Positions 31,890 through 45,239 of a DNA stretch of 64,000 nucleotides are shown piece by piece. The stretch is from Plecoglossus altivelis. Its lineage: Eukaryota; Chordata; Actinopteri; Osmeriformes; Plecoglossidae. The translations under genes were made by a program, and so were the position numbers. The notes under the pieces were generated by a model. The model did no database searches and was not told the DNA's origin. It worked only from the letters and a program-made list of their open reading frames with translations. The stretch is taken from positions 9,397,692-9,461,691 of the forward strand of contig BROE01000024.1 in NCBI GenBank assembly GCA_036571765.1. Direction: 5' to 3'. Every line of letters starts with the position of its first letter. Positions within the stretch are counted from its first letter, which is position 1.

Positions 31890-32533
31890 NNNNNNNNNNN
31901 NNNNNNNNNNNNNNNNNNNNNNNNNNNNNNNNNNNNNNNNNNNNNNNNNNNNNNNNNNNNNNNNNNNNNNNNNNNNNNNNNNNNNNNNNNNNNNNNNNNN
32001 NNNNNNNNNNNNNNNNNNNNNNNNNNNNNNNNNNNNNNNNNNNNNNNNNNNNNNNNNNNNNNNNNNNNNNNNNNNNNNNNNNNNNNNNNNNNNNNNNNNN
32101 NNNNNNNNNNNNNNNNNNNNNNNNNNNNNNNNNNNNNNNNNNNNNNNNNNNNNNNNNNNNNNNNNNNNNNNNNNNNNNNNNNNNNNNNNNNNNNNNNNNN
32201 NNNNNNNNNNNNNNNNNNNNNNNNNNNNNNNNNNNNNNNNNNNNNNNNNNNNNNNNNNNNNNNNNNNNNNNNNNNNNNNNNNNNNNNNNNNNNNNNNNNN
32301 NNNNNNNNNNNNNNNNNNNNNNNNNNNNNNNNNNNNNNNNNNNNNNNNNNNNNNNNNNNNNNNNNNNNNNNNNNNNNNNNNNNNNNNNNNNNNNNNNNNN
32401 NNNNNNNNNNNNNNNNNNNNNNNNNNNNNNNNNNNNNNNNNNNNNNNNNNNNNNNNNNNNNNNNNNNNNNNNNNNNNNNNNNNNNNNNNNNNNNNNNNNN
32501 NNNNNNNNNNNNNNNNNNNNNNNNNNNNNNNNN
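31890..32533. other. Assembly gap (run of N, 644 bases)
   Basis: All bases are N. The stated length may be an estimate. Open frames across it are meaningless. Confidence 1.
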
Positions 32534-33211
32534 AAAAAAAAGAAATGTGAAACTGCATTTGAACGTTGTTCAATTTTTCCGCAACGTGTCGCTGTAGGAC
32601 AACTTTGTTCCGGAGGTTGTCACGCAACAAACCAGCATCATTTCGCTGCAGAACCGCAGTCCGCTGTGTTTTTTAACACGCTGTATTAATGGTTACGAAG
32701 GACTAGGCGACAGGATATGCTAGAATGAGTAGCACCACACTGTAGTAGAGTAACATACCAACACAAAGACAATGTCTCTAAATAACGTACAAGCAGAGCA
32801 AAAATTTAATGGTGAGCAGAATATTTTTAAACAGTGTGCATATAACACATAGGCCTCCATTTTATTTCCATTAATAAGCGTGTATGCAGTTTCACTTTTT
32901 TTATTGCTTCTGATATCCCGCGGGCAAGAAATCTCTGATAATTTTCCAAACTTCTCACCCTTAATGTGGAGTTTCAAGGTCAGCGGAGAGGAGTAGCCTA
33001 TATAGTCGCCTAACCCCTTTTAAAATATTTGCTCATGCAGCGGTTTTGAAAGCCGTGTCGGTCTATTTCAGATATGCGCTCTATCTGCGATTAGAGGACT
33101 GTATTAATGAGAGCGTTAGATCACCCACCATCTCTGCGCAGACACGTTAAAGTAGGCCTACACCAGACTGTTTAATTGGCAATTAAAATGACACAAAACT
33201 CCGCGGTACGG

Positions 33212-33219
33212 TATAAATA
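33212..33219 (+). promoter_or_regulatory. TATA-like element
   Basis: TATAAATA lies in a GC-richer flank (CCGCGGTACGG before it). It could be a core promoter, but it is 1.7 kb from the dipk1c start codon with no proven link. Confidence 0.2.
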
Positions 33220-34119
33220 TTCAGATCGCTTTGCGAGGCTGGCAGCTGAGGTCTGGCTCTGTTGTGCTGTGTTCAGAACAGGTCATTAAGTATTCTGGGC
33301 ACTATCTGCCCTGTAGCTTAGACAATCACACGACGAAAAAACCTGACTGTCTCTGTGCTTAGAGGAAGAAGAAGACAATTACTCTCCCCTGAGAATTCAG
33401 ATCTAAAATGAGAGAGTTCAAGATTTTACATTTAACCTTTCCAAAAATGCATGTAACATCTTAGTTCTGTTAGCTAAGCTCTACATCAAGGTTCTGGTTC
33501 ATTCACAATCATGTTTTCTCTGCCAGATGTTTATTGCCGTTTATACATAAGGCAATTATCAACATGCCAGGGCCAGGGTGGAGAACGTACTCAGTACTAT
33601 GAGAGTGAGAGAGATCGTACAAGAGAAAACTAGGAAGAGCAGGAACACTGGGAACGAGAGAGAAAGTTGGCAAGGTTCACTACAGCTGCAAGAGAACTGT
33701 TTCAGCAAAGTACTGCTGCCGTGGTAACGATGGAAAAGAGTGTTGTCTTGGCGACAAGAGGGGGGGACAGGAGAAAAAAAGACAACACAGAAAGGGGTAA
33801 AGAGGGACGGAGGAACGAAGAGGAAAAAAAACCCAGGAGAAAAGCAAGGGAGAAAGACAGAATGAAATGGTAGTGGGCAGAGAGGGAATGAGAGATATAG
33901 GATACAGTAGAAGGTGGAGGGGGAAAAGAGACATATAGAGAGAGAAACAGAGAGAGAGAGACACACACAGAGTGATAGAGAAGAGGGGGAGAGAGAGAGA
34001 GAGAGAGAGAGAGTAAAGGGGAGGAGACAAACGGCAGGGGAGAGTCTTCAGTTAGAGAGCATACTGAGAACACTCACTGGAACTGGCTTGCTGGGCTCTC
34101 TCTCTGTCTCTCCACTGCT

Positions 34120-34320
34120 CAATCAACACACATGCACATACACACACGCACACGCACACACTCACACGCACACACACTCACACGCATACAAAGACGAAGA
34201 AACCGGGGGAGGGGGGGGCTCTAGCAGACTGACAAAAGAAGGAAACGGAATGGGGCTGAGCTCTCAAGTCTGAGCCTGACACACACACACACGCACACGC
34301 ACACACACACACATACCCAC
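34120..34320. repeat. Interrupted (CA)n clusters
   Basis: Two clusters of CA dinucleotides with CACGCA interruptions, at about 34128-34190 and 34279-34322. Confidence 0.9.
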
Positions 34321-34910
34321 ACTTTAGTGGGGACTCCAGACCAGCAGCAGTAGCAACCAGCCAGTGAGCCAAGCAGGCAGAGAGGGACAGGCAAGCATGG
34401 TGATGTCACTGGAGGGAGTGGGGCAGAGCAGGGGTAACCAGAGCTCCGTTTTCCCAGGTCAGAGACCCCTGGCAAAGGCAACAGCAGCAGAGGCTCAGCC
34501 CCCGACGGCCATCAACTTCTCATGGATACTTCCAGCACAGACTCAGAGAGCTACAGCTGAGGGCCGCAGCAGCAGCTTCTGGTCCTGAGACAAACCCGAC
34601 AGGGAGGCTTCCAAAGGGGGCTTCAGGCCAAGGCCAGAGGGGATCTGACCCTGGGTCACGGAGCGCAAGCGTTGGATAAAGGAACTTACAGTCCCATTTG
34701 GAGGGACAGGGTCTGGGCCAGATCTGGACAGCTCATGGAGTCTTTTTCTGGCTCATGATTCTAGGCCTTTGGAAGATTTTTTTTTTTGGAGGAGTGGGTT
34801 ACCTGTTATGTAGTTCTGGGGGTCCAGTGTCTATGGGAAGCTGGGATCTTCTGTCTTGAATCTGGTTCTGGGAAATCTGGTTCCAGTGTTTGCTGGAGCT
34901 AAACAGGACT

Positions 34911-37900
34911 ATGGGTGATCCTCCAACCCGGGGTGGAGCGTGGGGGGGCTGCATGCTGCGCTGGCTGGGTCTCAGACTCTGCCGGAGGAGCACGCTAGTG
35001 TTTGCCCTGCTGTGGTTCGGCTCCTGGGTCTTTCTCAACGGCCTGGTCCTGGTCCACAGGACCCTCCTCTCTGACTACTGCACCAATGACAAGAGCAGAA
35101 GGATCCTTAACCGACTGGTAGGAACTCCATGATATCATTTAATGACATTATTTACTTAGGAAATGGACTAACTGATCAACTTCAATTTCATTGTGCTAAC
35201 ATTGAGTATGGCAAATAACCCACCGTCAGCCACCCCCTACCCTCTCTTCCCCCTGCCTTCTCTTCCCCCTGCCCTCTCTTCTCCATGTCCTCTCTTCCCC
35301 CTGCCCTCTCTTCCCCCTGTCCTCTCTTCCCCCTGCCCTCTCTTCTCCCTGCCCTCTCTTCTCCTCTCCTATTCAATCCTCGTACGTTCATCACTGGGTT
35401 TGAGAGGTTTTCTTTGTCAAATAAAATCTTGCCGTTAAATAAAAGATTGATCGGCTTATATAACTATTTTCTCTGAGCAGCCATACGATCCACCAGCTAT
35501 CTCACAGTTTTTCTAAAGGATTATGGACTCTACTTCTGCCTTGCTATTTCTCTCTTTCTCTCTTTCTGTTTCTCTCCATCCCGACATCTGAGTCGTTGTT
35601 CTTTTCTCTTGCCCTGCAGTTATTTTTCGAAAGGATGACATGTTTAAAAGTGTCTAGATCCACTGTAAATGGAGCTGATGGAAACAATAAAACAGCATTA
35701 CAGCACCTACACCGTCTGTTCCCCTCTGGTTAAACTCCCCATCCATCTCCTCCAGATGGAAGAAAATAACTGCAGAGTTGGAGAGAAGAAAATAACTGAA
35801 ATATAGGAACTTGAAGTGTCTGTACCACACTGAATACATATTCTGATACTGTTATATTGGATTAGAATGTTCTTAAACACAGATAGAAACATGTGAGAGG
35901 TTGTGGAGGACAGGTACCAAAATCATCAAAGGAGTTTTTGTTGCTGGAACAAAAGCTTTTCCGCCCAGTCTTACTTCCTGGGATTTGAACTTGGTATCGT
36001 TCTGATATATCGTTTCGAAACTAGGGGATTACACAGTTTCCTGAGAGCGTGTTGAAATCCCATTTCAGCCAGACACTTGTGAAAAAGAGCTACAGAAAGT
36101 CTCCAGGACATCTAGAACTGAGAGGGCTTGTGTTGAATGTATTTACGTTTAGTCAAACACTTTAATCTAAAATCCTTTTCAATACTTAAAAGTTATTCGT
36201 TTTTTTACATTTCTTGTTTTATTTACTTGATTTAGCGACTATGAGCTTGTTTGTGAAACAAGGAATGCTTCTTTGGAGAACAATTTGACACCTGGAGACA
36301 GACATGCTGAAGTAATAGATGCAAGCGTGGATTAAACCCTTATTTTAAATTCTGCATCCAAATCGTGATTAAAAACCAACGCTGTTTTTTATGGTTTTCC
36401 TTGGAACTGTCTATTCTCCCGAGGGGGACAAAGGGGTGTAACATTGAAACGTTTCCCCGCTGGTGAACCTGTCAAAACTTTCAAAACACTGTCAAGAGAG
36501 AATGCAAGCTTGTTCGGATCCTCATGCAGACCTCTGTCTCTGGAAGTTAAACCTTCTGTAAGATCAAAACTTGACCTGGCAGAGGTGACATCCTGTTAAA
36601 CTGAAAAAGGAATGAAAAGTACTGGCCGTGTCAATACAAGAAGCCATCTGACATATATCGATGATGTGTCATATTTCTATGTAACTACTGTAATTTCCTT
36701 GTTCCAACTGAAGCCAAACTGTTTGCGCTGACAAATGGAACTGTTTTAGATTCGAATTGTATATTTTTAGAATAATTCTTTGGTGGTCTTTTTTTTTTTG
36801 ATTGAAAGAAACATGAACGTAAGTATAGACAGAGGAAAAGACATACAGGAAATGACCCGTCCCAGAATCAAACCCTTGGCCCTGACATCACGGCCATCAC
36901 CGGGTTGTAATCTACGAGTTAGAACTATCTAAATCAGCTGCTTGGAATTTTGACAAGTAATCCAACTGCTTTCAGATTGTTTTGGAGTGTAAGAGAATAG
37001 TTGACTTGAGGCGTCCGTTGGAGCACGCTGGGACAGACTTCTGAGAAACGAGAGAAGCTACCCACAGGCTTGGGAGAGGAAACAAATTATAGAGAATTCA
37101 TCAGGTTCTATTTCAGTGGCTTTTGCAATACATGACCATTTCTTTGATTCATTGTAGAAACATGCAGATCTATAAGGACTCTTAATGATGGAGGGTTCTC
37201 ACCGGTTGAGCTGGTAGCTGGTAGGAACGTCCTTAAGACAGACGTGCTGGCGAGACATCCCAGGGTGCATTGCAGGACAGGTCACCTGAGAGGACAAAGC
37301 TCCTGGAAAACATCCATCAGAAGATAATGACACGGTAGATTATTGTCTGCAACAGAGACTAAGAGAGAACAAGGAGATTCTACGAGAGGCAGTATATCAC
37401 AACCACCATTACTCCACAGCCACGCCGTTTTCCAGACTTTGCTTCAAAAATAAATGTTTCGTCTCATACGTAAGAAAAACACGAACACATGAACAATCAC
37501 ACACAAACAAACAGACTTAAAGACAGACAACCAGCCAGCATGGATGCCTGTGTGCAGATGAGAGTGTGATGTATGTGTTCCCTAGGGCTGTTAGGAGAAG
37601 GCTGTGGCAGGTTCTAGTGGCAGGCTGCACTAGATTTGCTCTAGATTTGCAGGCTGCACTAGCCCCCAAGTCACAACAGGAATCTACCCTTCCTTCCTTC
37701 CTGCCACACACACAAATACATACACACACATAGCTACACCCTCAATAGATCATTCTAATGCTGTGGAACAACGGTACCATGGCATATTTAAAACAACAAG
37801 AGGCTATTGAAAAGGATGTCTTTGAAAAGTCTTTATGCGTGCAGATTTGTGTGATCGTGTAGGTGTGTCAGTGTGTGTGTATGTAGGTGTGTGCATGTTC

Positions 37901-40900
37901 CAGGCCTAAATCCAAGCTATTTATTCCTTTATTCATGCACACAGACACAGATGGTGGCCAGAGGGAGTGGAGGAATCCGAAGGAGAGATGAATGAGAATT
38001 CAACTGATGTGTATGTGCACATATGTCATAAAAATGGATATATTCAACATTCCCATATCTCAGTTGTTTAGTCATTCTGGTGGTTTGGGATTCTTTGGAC
38101 TGATTTCAGTGTATTTTGCCGTATTTTGTTGTGGTTACAGTAGTTTGTACAATTCAGTTTATCAGTGTCTGCGTGAACTCTGACCTTGCCAATCAACCAA
38201 GGTTCTGCTGCACCAGGGTTCTTTTGTACCAGGGTTCTGTTGTACCAAGGTTCTGTTGTACCAGGGTTCAGGAACGGCCCACAGATGGCTCCGAACCCAG
38301 CAGGCAGAAAGCAGGATGGACCCTTGTGCTCCACACAGCTCTGGATGCTTAGCCCGCCTGGCCAGAGAGCTGGACCCAACTGAGCTGTTGTGTGGAATGG
38401 CTGTGTGGGCATAGAGTGTGTGTAATGTGGGGTCACAGTGTGTGTGTAGCGTTGCCTGAGGGAGAAGAGGGGTGAAGGGTCGCGGTGCGGGTTCATGTCC
38501 GGGCCTCATTTCACTGATACTCTGTGTGAGAGAACTGAGCAGTTTCAGTAAGAGCGAGTTGAGGGAATTCTAGAGCAAAGTCCACTGTAGCAAGACATTC
38601 CACAAATGCCAACACTTACAAGAGCTCTCCTTTCCTCTCCTTTCATTTCCTTTCCTTTAGTTGTGTTTCCTTTCCCTCCTCCTCTCCTCTTTACTTGACT
38701 CCACTCTTCTGTAAACTACTTGGTGTTGGACTACGAAAGGAAGACCAGTGTTATCGTCTTATTATCTAATGAAAAAAGATATGAGTGCCGTTCCTTTGAC
38801 ATCCTGTCTGGCTCTGGGATTTTAAGCGTACACACACACATGCACGTACACGCACGTACAATACAGGAATGCCATTAGTGATTTTATTGTACCTTTTAAG
38901 GTTAATGTTTTAGGTATTCACATTAAAGAATGTTCTCTGCATTCCTTCACAACATCGGCCAACAAAAGACTGCTCCAGGCATTTTGACAGATGAGGTTCC
39001 ACTCACTTTTGTTCATTCAGGACCTTATATGTGTGGAGTTCAGAGGCTTAAAACATAAACAAACGCACAAGGAGAAGAAAAACCATCAGTGAGTTGGAAG
39101 CGCTGCTCTAACATTGCTAGAGAAGTTCTCATGTTATTAGCTGAGTGTATTTCAACCTTGTTTGGCAGGGCAGGCTGCCAGAGTTTGGCGATGTTGTAGT
39201 TCTAATACAGTGTTTGTTTATGTACTTTTTCCTGTTGTTTTTTCAAACTCTCTCTTTCTGTATGTGGTCCTGCTGACAGAGGATGATGTAGACTCATCTG
39301 AAGCTGCATGGTTGCTGTTTAGAAGTGACTTTACTAATCTGTTACACTCTCACACTTACTGGAGGATTCAATAATCTACCGATCGAATGCAGTGAACGTA
39401 CACACACAGTGTACTGTCCAGTTTAAGCAGTACACATATGGTCAGCCAATCATGATGTCACTGACTGACCAGACCCAGGGGTAGGAAGGTCACCATGGGA
39501 ACAGAAGCTGAGAACAGCTGCAATTATGCACTGTGTGGGAAATCCAAGGAATTTAAACGGATGTGAGCAACTTGGCAGGCACCCAAAAATGGTGAGGGAA
39601 AAAAATAGACTGAAAGGAATAAATAAGGAGAGAAACACCTGGTCTAGTCTGTGAGGAAAAGAGAGAGGAAAAGAGAGAAAGAGAGAGAGAGAGATAGAAA
39701 GAGGCAGATGTCTGGGGCCCTGCAACCAGGGGCCCCGGGGCTGAGAGACAGGAGAGCCATTAGGGGCCCAGGGGGTCATTACTGGAGGAAGGGGGAAAAT
39801 TATCTCATCCACAGATAAGGAGAGGCACTTAATTCTTTCATCTGGAGCAGCGAGCGTTTCAACTATGTGAGAGGAGGAGGGGAGAGGAGGGGAGAGGATG
39901 GGGGTGAGAGGATGGGGGAGAGAGGAGAGGCGAAGAAAGGATAATAAACCTTGGTGAGTGATGATGATAAGGGACACCTGTTAAGAGCTAATGTGTTAAT
40001 GCAACAGTCAAGATCTCAGTTGTGAACACATCCTGTCCACACAACTATAGCATTGAACATGCTATAGGCAGGCAAACCATCATAACACACCATGGTTAGG
40101 CAGGTTAGAGCACTGAACATACCTTCTAATAGGATAGAGAACAGAATAGAGAATGTTCAAGAGAATAGAATGCAGCCTTGAAGGTGTCCATTCCTCCATC
40201 CTTGAAGATTAACTGTAGCTGACAGCTGTTTACATTGTGGAATGTGGATATGGTGGGCTTGAACACCCTAATCTCCATGGTAATACTAATGAAAAAGGAC
40301 CTCTAGTTGAGGATCACCGCACCAGCACAGACAGAAATAACACGCCACACACACTCCATTCACACACCCACCAGAGATCAAGTCTTTGATGTAGAGTCAA
40401 AATCCAGTTTCAAGTCTTTCACGGCCAAGTCTAAATCAAGTATCGAGTCTCTTTTTGGCACTAGCCGTCTGCGTGCTGCGGATGTTCAATTCCAAGTCAT
40501 TTCATTTGCAACGTAAGTGTAACTCATGAGTCTCAGGCCAGGGTATCCATCTCTAACACACACGTCTTGATGAATAGCCATTCCCTCCTAATCCATGTTG
40601 ATGTGAACAGGAGAGACGGAGGGTGAGATGTGAACTCGTCGGCTCTTTTCACTCAGGAGGACAGAAAAACAGAGTAACTGCTCATCCTCCCCCTCTCCCC
40701 TTCCCTTCTCTCTTCCTTCTGGTTGAATACTGTAACACTTTTGATGTTCCAGATCTATCAATGTTTCATGGTTAGGGTTAGATAAAAAAAAAAGTATTTC
40801 TGCATGAAGTACCTGTTTTAAACATTTTCATCTCCTTACTGTGTGTGTGTGTGTCCAGTGTGAGGAGTACCGGGAGGGTTCTCTGACGGGGGACATGTGT

Positions 40901-43900
40901 GAGGATCTGTGTGTGCATGGCCGCGTGTCCTACCTGCGCTGCCTCTACTATGAGAATGGGAAGAAGGTGATTGAGGCCCGATGGAATGGTTCTCCCGTGG
41001 TTCTGAAGTCCAAACTGGAGAACTTCTCTTCCTATGAGCCCCTGGGACTACTGGAGTACCAAGAACCTGGAGAGGACCTCTCTCCCCTGGACGTGGTCTT
41101 CTATGCCACCCTGGAGATCAGGAATTCCCTCGGTCTGGAGGTCAATAGCCATATTCTCCATTTTCTAGTTAAATGTTTAAAAAAATATTCCCTTGTTTAT
41201 ATTTTCAGCTAGAAGGAAAATACTTTTTATTCAATAAATATAAACTTTGTATGTTCAGACCTTCAGAAACCATGAACTCTCTCATCCTCAGTTTGGCAAC
41301 TCTTCCCTGGAGAACCTGTGGAGCCAAGGACTTGGAGGAGCAGCAGCAGGGAGAGGAGCTACTGGACGAATCGTAGGAGGAGGAGCAGGTGTGCGGTCGT
41401 ACAGCCAGGTAGAGCTGGCCTCCCTGTGGTCTCTGCTGCAGCAGGAGGAGTACACCATTCTCCGCGTACTCCAGGACCTCACCCCCCACGTCGCCATGGT
41501 TACAGGCTCCTGTGGACACTTCTATGCGCTAGAGTACCTGTGGGCAGGACATGCCTGGGACCAGAACATCTTTCCTCTGGAGGAGGTGTCCATCGCTGGA
41601 GGAATCCCCCCACCAGGAGGTCTGGGGTCTGGGCTAAGGTGGAGGGCCAGGGAGATGATCCACAGGATAGCGCTGAGCTTCTTGGACATGGTGTGGCACT
41701 TTGACCATGACTTCACACACAGACTGCACCTGTGTGACATCAAGCCAGAAAACTTTGCCATCAGGAAGGACCTCACTGTGAGTGGAGTATGTTTGTGTCT
41801 GCTATGTAGAAGCTCTTTTTACAAACCTCCATAGTTAATAGCAAGAAAGACATAGCAGACTCTTCTGGTGTTCTTTGATTGTGAAAACAATGACAAAAGA
41901 CATACATTTGTAGAGTGTGTTAAAGGGTGATTTATATAACTGAAAGAAACATCAATGTACTGGTAGATAGAACTTCTGAGGATTAAATACGCTTGAATGA
42001 TCAAAAGGAGGTAGGTTTGAGACAGCAAAGATGGTCTCTTTCACGCCGCTATCTGTCTAGAAGAAGCAGAAGTTTTTGATTAATAGATTGTGATGTAGAG
42101 AAAAAGTGATTGATCGTACAGTATTACGTACCGTAATTATGCACCGTATTATCACAGCGACAGCGATAGAAGATAGGGTTAGTGTCTTTGTTATACATTT
42201 TTGGTTATCCAGATCGGTTGGAAACAAAACCAATGGAAACGCGAGCACTGTGCCAAATCGATTTAAAAAAAAAAAATGTAAACTAAGACAAGCTGTTATT
42301 TTGTTAGCCTGAGTCGTTACGATACATGTTTCGAAGATATCCCTTTTTAGCAGAATCTAGATGTCTATCGAGTGAAATATTTTTCGCTTTATTATTAGTA
42401 GGTGTTCCTTCTACGAAAGAGTGAAAAGAGAGAAACATCTGAGATCAGCACTAGTGTTCTTGGCCAGGTTTTAGGTTTAACACGGTCTGAATTAAATTAC
42501 TGTTTGACTGAGTTCACTTCGTAGTTCAAATAAACCCTTTGGCTTACTGGAAAGCTGAAGAAAACACGAACAAAGACGGCATGTAAAATACAATTATTAG
42601 CCCGTTGTGTGTCGACAAAATATTTAGTATACTTTTTAAATAATAAACCAATGTAATAAATATCTCCGTAAACTATTTGATGTCGACAGAATAATGCAAT
42701 ATAACATAATAGATGTTTAATTCAATTATGATTTGTGTTAAGGCAATACAGAGTGTTCGTGTAAGCCTATTGTCGCGTTTATTAATTTAGCTCTACTCTG
42801 TGTTATTCTAATTTATGTTCTCATGGAATATTTTATGGGGAAATAAAAACTTTTTTGTGAACATTTATTCGAAGGGCACTTTGTTGGGAAACGTATTTGA
42901 CATATCCCTGGTACTGATCCAAAAAGATTAAATATACTGCCTGTATTCTAACTTCAAACCTCAGTTTCTTTCATATGGTTCAAATTATTCAAAATCCCAA
43001 CTGTATGTTTCCCCTTGATCACAGAGATCGGTAGCGTGGAAGCTGTCAAATAGCGAGATTTATTATCTGACGTGTTCTACCATGATCTCCATAAATCCTC
43101 GTTCTTCAGACAGCAACGTCTGAGTAGGTACGGCGAAAAAAACATCTTGTGAAATTAGGAAAACAGTCAACCATCCTTCCTAATATAAAAAAGTAATAAT
43201 AAGAACGGCAATACGAAAAATAAATTACAGCAATAATTGCACCTCTAAAATAATATCTATATAGGCTATAATTTCGAACAACCATGAAAAACACCACAAA
43301 GTGAGTTAAGTATAATTCATGCATTAATTGTTGGCGTTTCAATGAGTCTGTTTTCAATTATAGAATTTCCAAATCTCTCTCTTTCACCTACCCCCATCCC
43401 CCTCCCCTCCCCTCCCCTCCCCTCAGGTTGTCGCCATTGACGTGGACATGGCCTTCTTTGAGCCCAAGATGAGAGACCTGTTAGACCAGAATTGCAGTAG
43501 CCATGACGACTGCAACTTCTTTGACTGTGCATCACGCTGTGATGAGAGAAATAAGCGATGCGGCCGGCGTCGGAGGAACAGCAACCTGCAGGTACCTTGG
43601 GGAGAGTTTCCAAACCTTCGTTCTGAGGACGACGGTGCTTAGACTGAATGTGTGTGTGGCAATCAGGACTGTGGTCTAACGGCAGGTTGAACGACCCCTG
43701 AGCTTGGATCGCCTTGTATCCGATTTGCTGTCCTTGCAGGGCGCATTAGAACCAGCTTATTGTTCCAAACTCAAGTTGACATCCCTCATCAGGTTTATTT
43801 ATGTACGCCCACATTCAAACAGCAGGTGATGAACGAGCTTGGCAACGTCTGTGTTCAGGATTTATAGTCCTCCAGGTAATTTCTCTCACAGTTTAATTAT

Positions 43901-45239
43901 AGAGCTGGGAGTAGGAAGGGAATGTTAATATGTTAAGAATAACACAAGGACACTCAAGCACACACCATACATACACTTCCCATACGGGCTGCGGAGGTCC
44001 TGAGACGGCAGCAATACCCCTTGGCGAGGAGGAGACGGGTTCGATCACTCCGTTAGCTAGAGTTTCTCCCACTGTCAGCACCTCTGGTAACCTGCCTGCC
44101 GGTCTGCCTAAGATCCAACCCTGTCCCCTAGATAAGGGTTCTGAAGCACAATGGTAACTGGAGACTGAAGTCCAGGGCTATATAGACAAGTCAGTATCAT
44201 CACCATCATCCTGCTTCTCTGGGAACTCAGCACTCAGCCCCTGAGAGAACCCTGATGGCCATAGAACACAGAAGGGTTCTAAACACAATGGTAACAGGAG
44301 AGTTTGGGGAGGGGGGAGGGGGGCAGGTTGGATGACAATGACCTTCTCAACATCATCCCTGTCTGGCCAACACACCAATCACAACTCAGCACCTGGCCTT
44401 TGAGGTAGATACAAGGTAGCCAATCAACAGGCTGGTGTGGCTGGTTGTCACTGGCATCCGGATGCTCTGGAGAAGAGAGGAAAGGCAGAATGGAGGAGAT
44501 GGGACAGAGAAGGAGAGAAGAAAGATGGAGAGGACAGAGTAATTTCCAGACTGACCATATTGATGTTGATGAAAGACAGGGGAGAAGGGGAGATAAGAAA
44601 AAGTTGAAGACTGGCAGAGTATGGGCATGTTGATGTTTTGCCATGACACCCTCGGGTCCGGCCCCTGGTGTCTTGTGGGATATGGAGACCTCCAGATCAC
44701 TTATCGCTACCTGTCTCTTTATTGTTCTTGATGCATGGGGACAATGGAGGGGCTTTGTACCTTTATTGGCAGGGGACGGGTATGGAGCGTGAGGAGGGGG
44801 TGAAATAGGCTGAGGAGGGGAGTGATGGCTTCAGGGGTCAAGGGGACAGATCAGGGTCAGTATTGTTTGTCAGTAGGCTTCAAACACTTTTGTGAGGAGA
44901 ATATGATTGATGATGACCGGTCTCCTGTCCTCCCACCCTCTCCTGTTCATCCTCCAGGTGATCTGTGAGAAGATCTTCAGGTCGTGGTTCTCTCCCACTC
45001 TGCTGGGGGCTAAAGCAGGGCTCCCCCTACAGGTGGAGCTTCAGAAGGCAGTGCAGGAGTGCTCCGAAACTGACCAAGGAGAGGAAGATGAGGAGGAGCA
45101 GCGGGGGGAGAGGCGGAACCAAGATGTCCAACAGCGTCTCCACGACATCCTGACTCGTCTCCTCAAAGAGGGTGGAGCCACAGAGGAAAGCGAGGCTACG
45201 GAAAGGACAGGCCATGCTCACACGTCCTTAAACTTTTGA
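34911..45239 (+). CDS. dipk1c: DIPK1C (FAM69C), divergent protein-kinase-domain protein 1C
   Basis: FAM69/DIPK1 proteins are Cys-rich type II membrane proteins of the endoplasmic reticulum with a divergent kinase fold; their substrate is unclear. Exons: 34911-35117, 40859-41140, 41292-41777, 43427-43591, 44958-45239; every exon is a multiple of three, total 1422 bases, 473 residues (human about 419). An N-terminal membrane segment lies at residues about 27-48 (STLVFALLWFGSWVFLNGLV). Then come CTNDKSRRILNRL, GDMCEDLCVHG and the Lys-containing VVLKSKLENFSSYEPL. The catalytic-loop counterpart is HLCDIKPENFAI (Asp312, Lys314, Asn317), followed by VVAIDVDMAFFEPK with the metal-binding Asp, then Cys-rich CNFFDCASRC. 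Exon 3 has a Gly/Ala-rich stretch (GAAAGRGATGRIVGGGAG) in a spacer. The start MGDPPTRGGAW has a good context. The exon 2 donor GAG|GTCAAT is weak. A polyadenylation signal is at 46080-46085. Confidence 0.93.
35230..35365. repeat. Tandem repeat, about 17-bp CCCTGCCCTCTCTTCCC units (dipk1c intron 1)
   Basis: About eight near-perfect copies stand head to tail. The only differences are C/T and C/A changes. Confidence 0.9.
36790..36960 (-). repeat. Possible decayed tRNA-derived SINE
   Basis: On the minus strand the sequence GGGCCAAGGGTTTGATTCTGG resembles a tRNA B box and its T arm, followed by GACGGGTCATTTCCTGTATG, which resembles the tail of some fish SINEs as I remember them. The A box is not clear. 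It lies in dipk1c intron 1. Confidence 0.25.
38197..38272. repeat. 16-bp tandem repeat, nearly five copies
   Basis: CCARGGTTCTGTTGTA-type units recur with an exact 16-base period (starts at 38197, 38213, 38229, 38245, 38261). It lies in dipk1c intron 1. Confidence 0.9.

Larger units (their letters stand above)
30327..34910. other. Intergenic region tubb6-dipk1c with assembly gap
   Basis: Apart from the tubb6 3' UTR and the possible extra exon ending at 31390, I recognise no coding sequence. The region contains the N gap, a TATA-like TATAAATA at 33212-33219, GA-rich stretches (33600-34020) and CA runs (34120-34320). The last few hundred bases before 34911 are presumably dipk1c 5' UTR or promoter. 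Confidence 0.5.

Noticed and set aside
31827..32689. 256-274 codon frames on both strands
   Set aside because: They consist almost entirely of N from the assembly gap.
35975..36005. tRNA B-box-like GTTCAAATCCC on the minus strand
   Set aside because: No matching A box, acceptor stem or anticodon arm could be laid out upstream.
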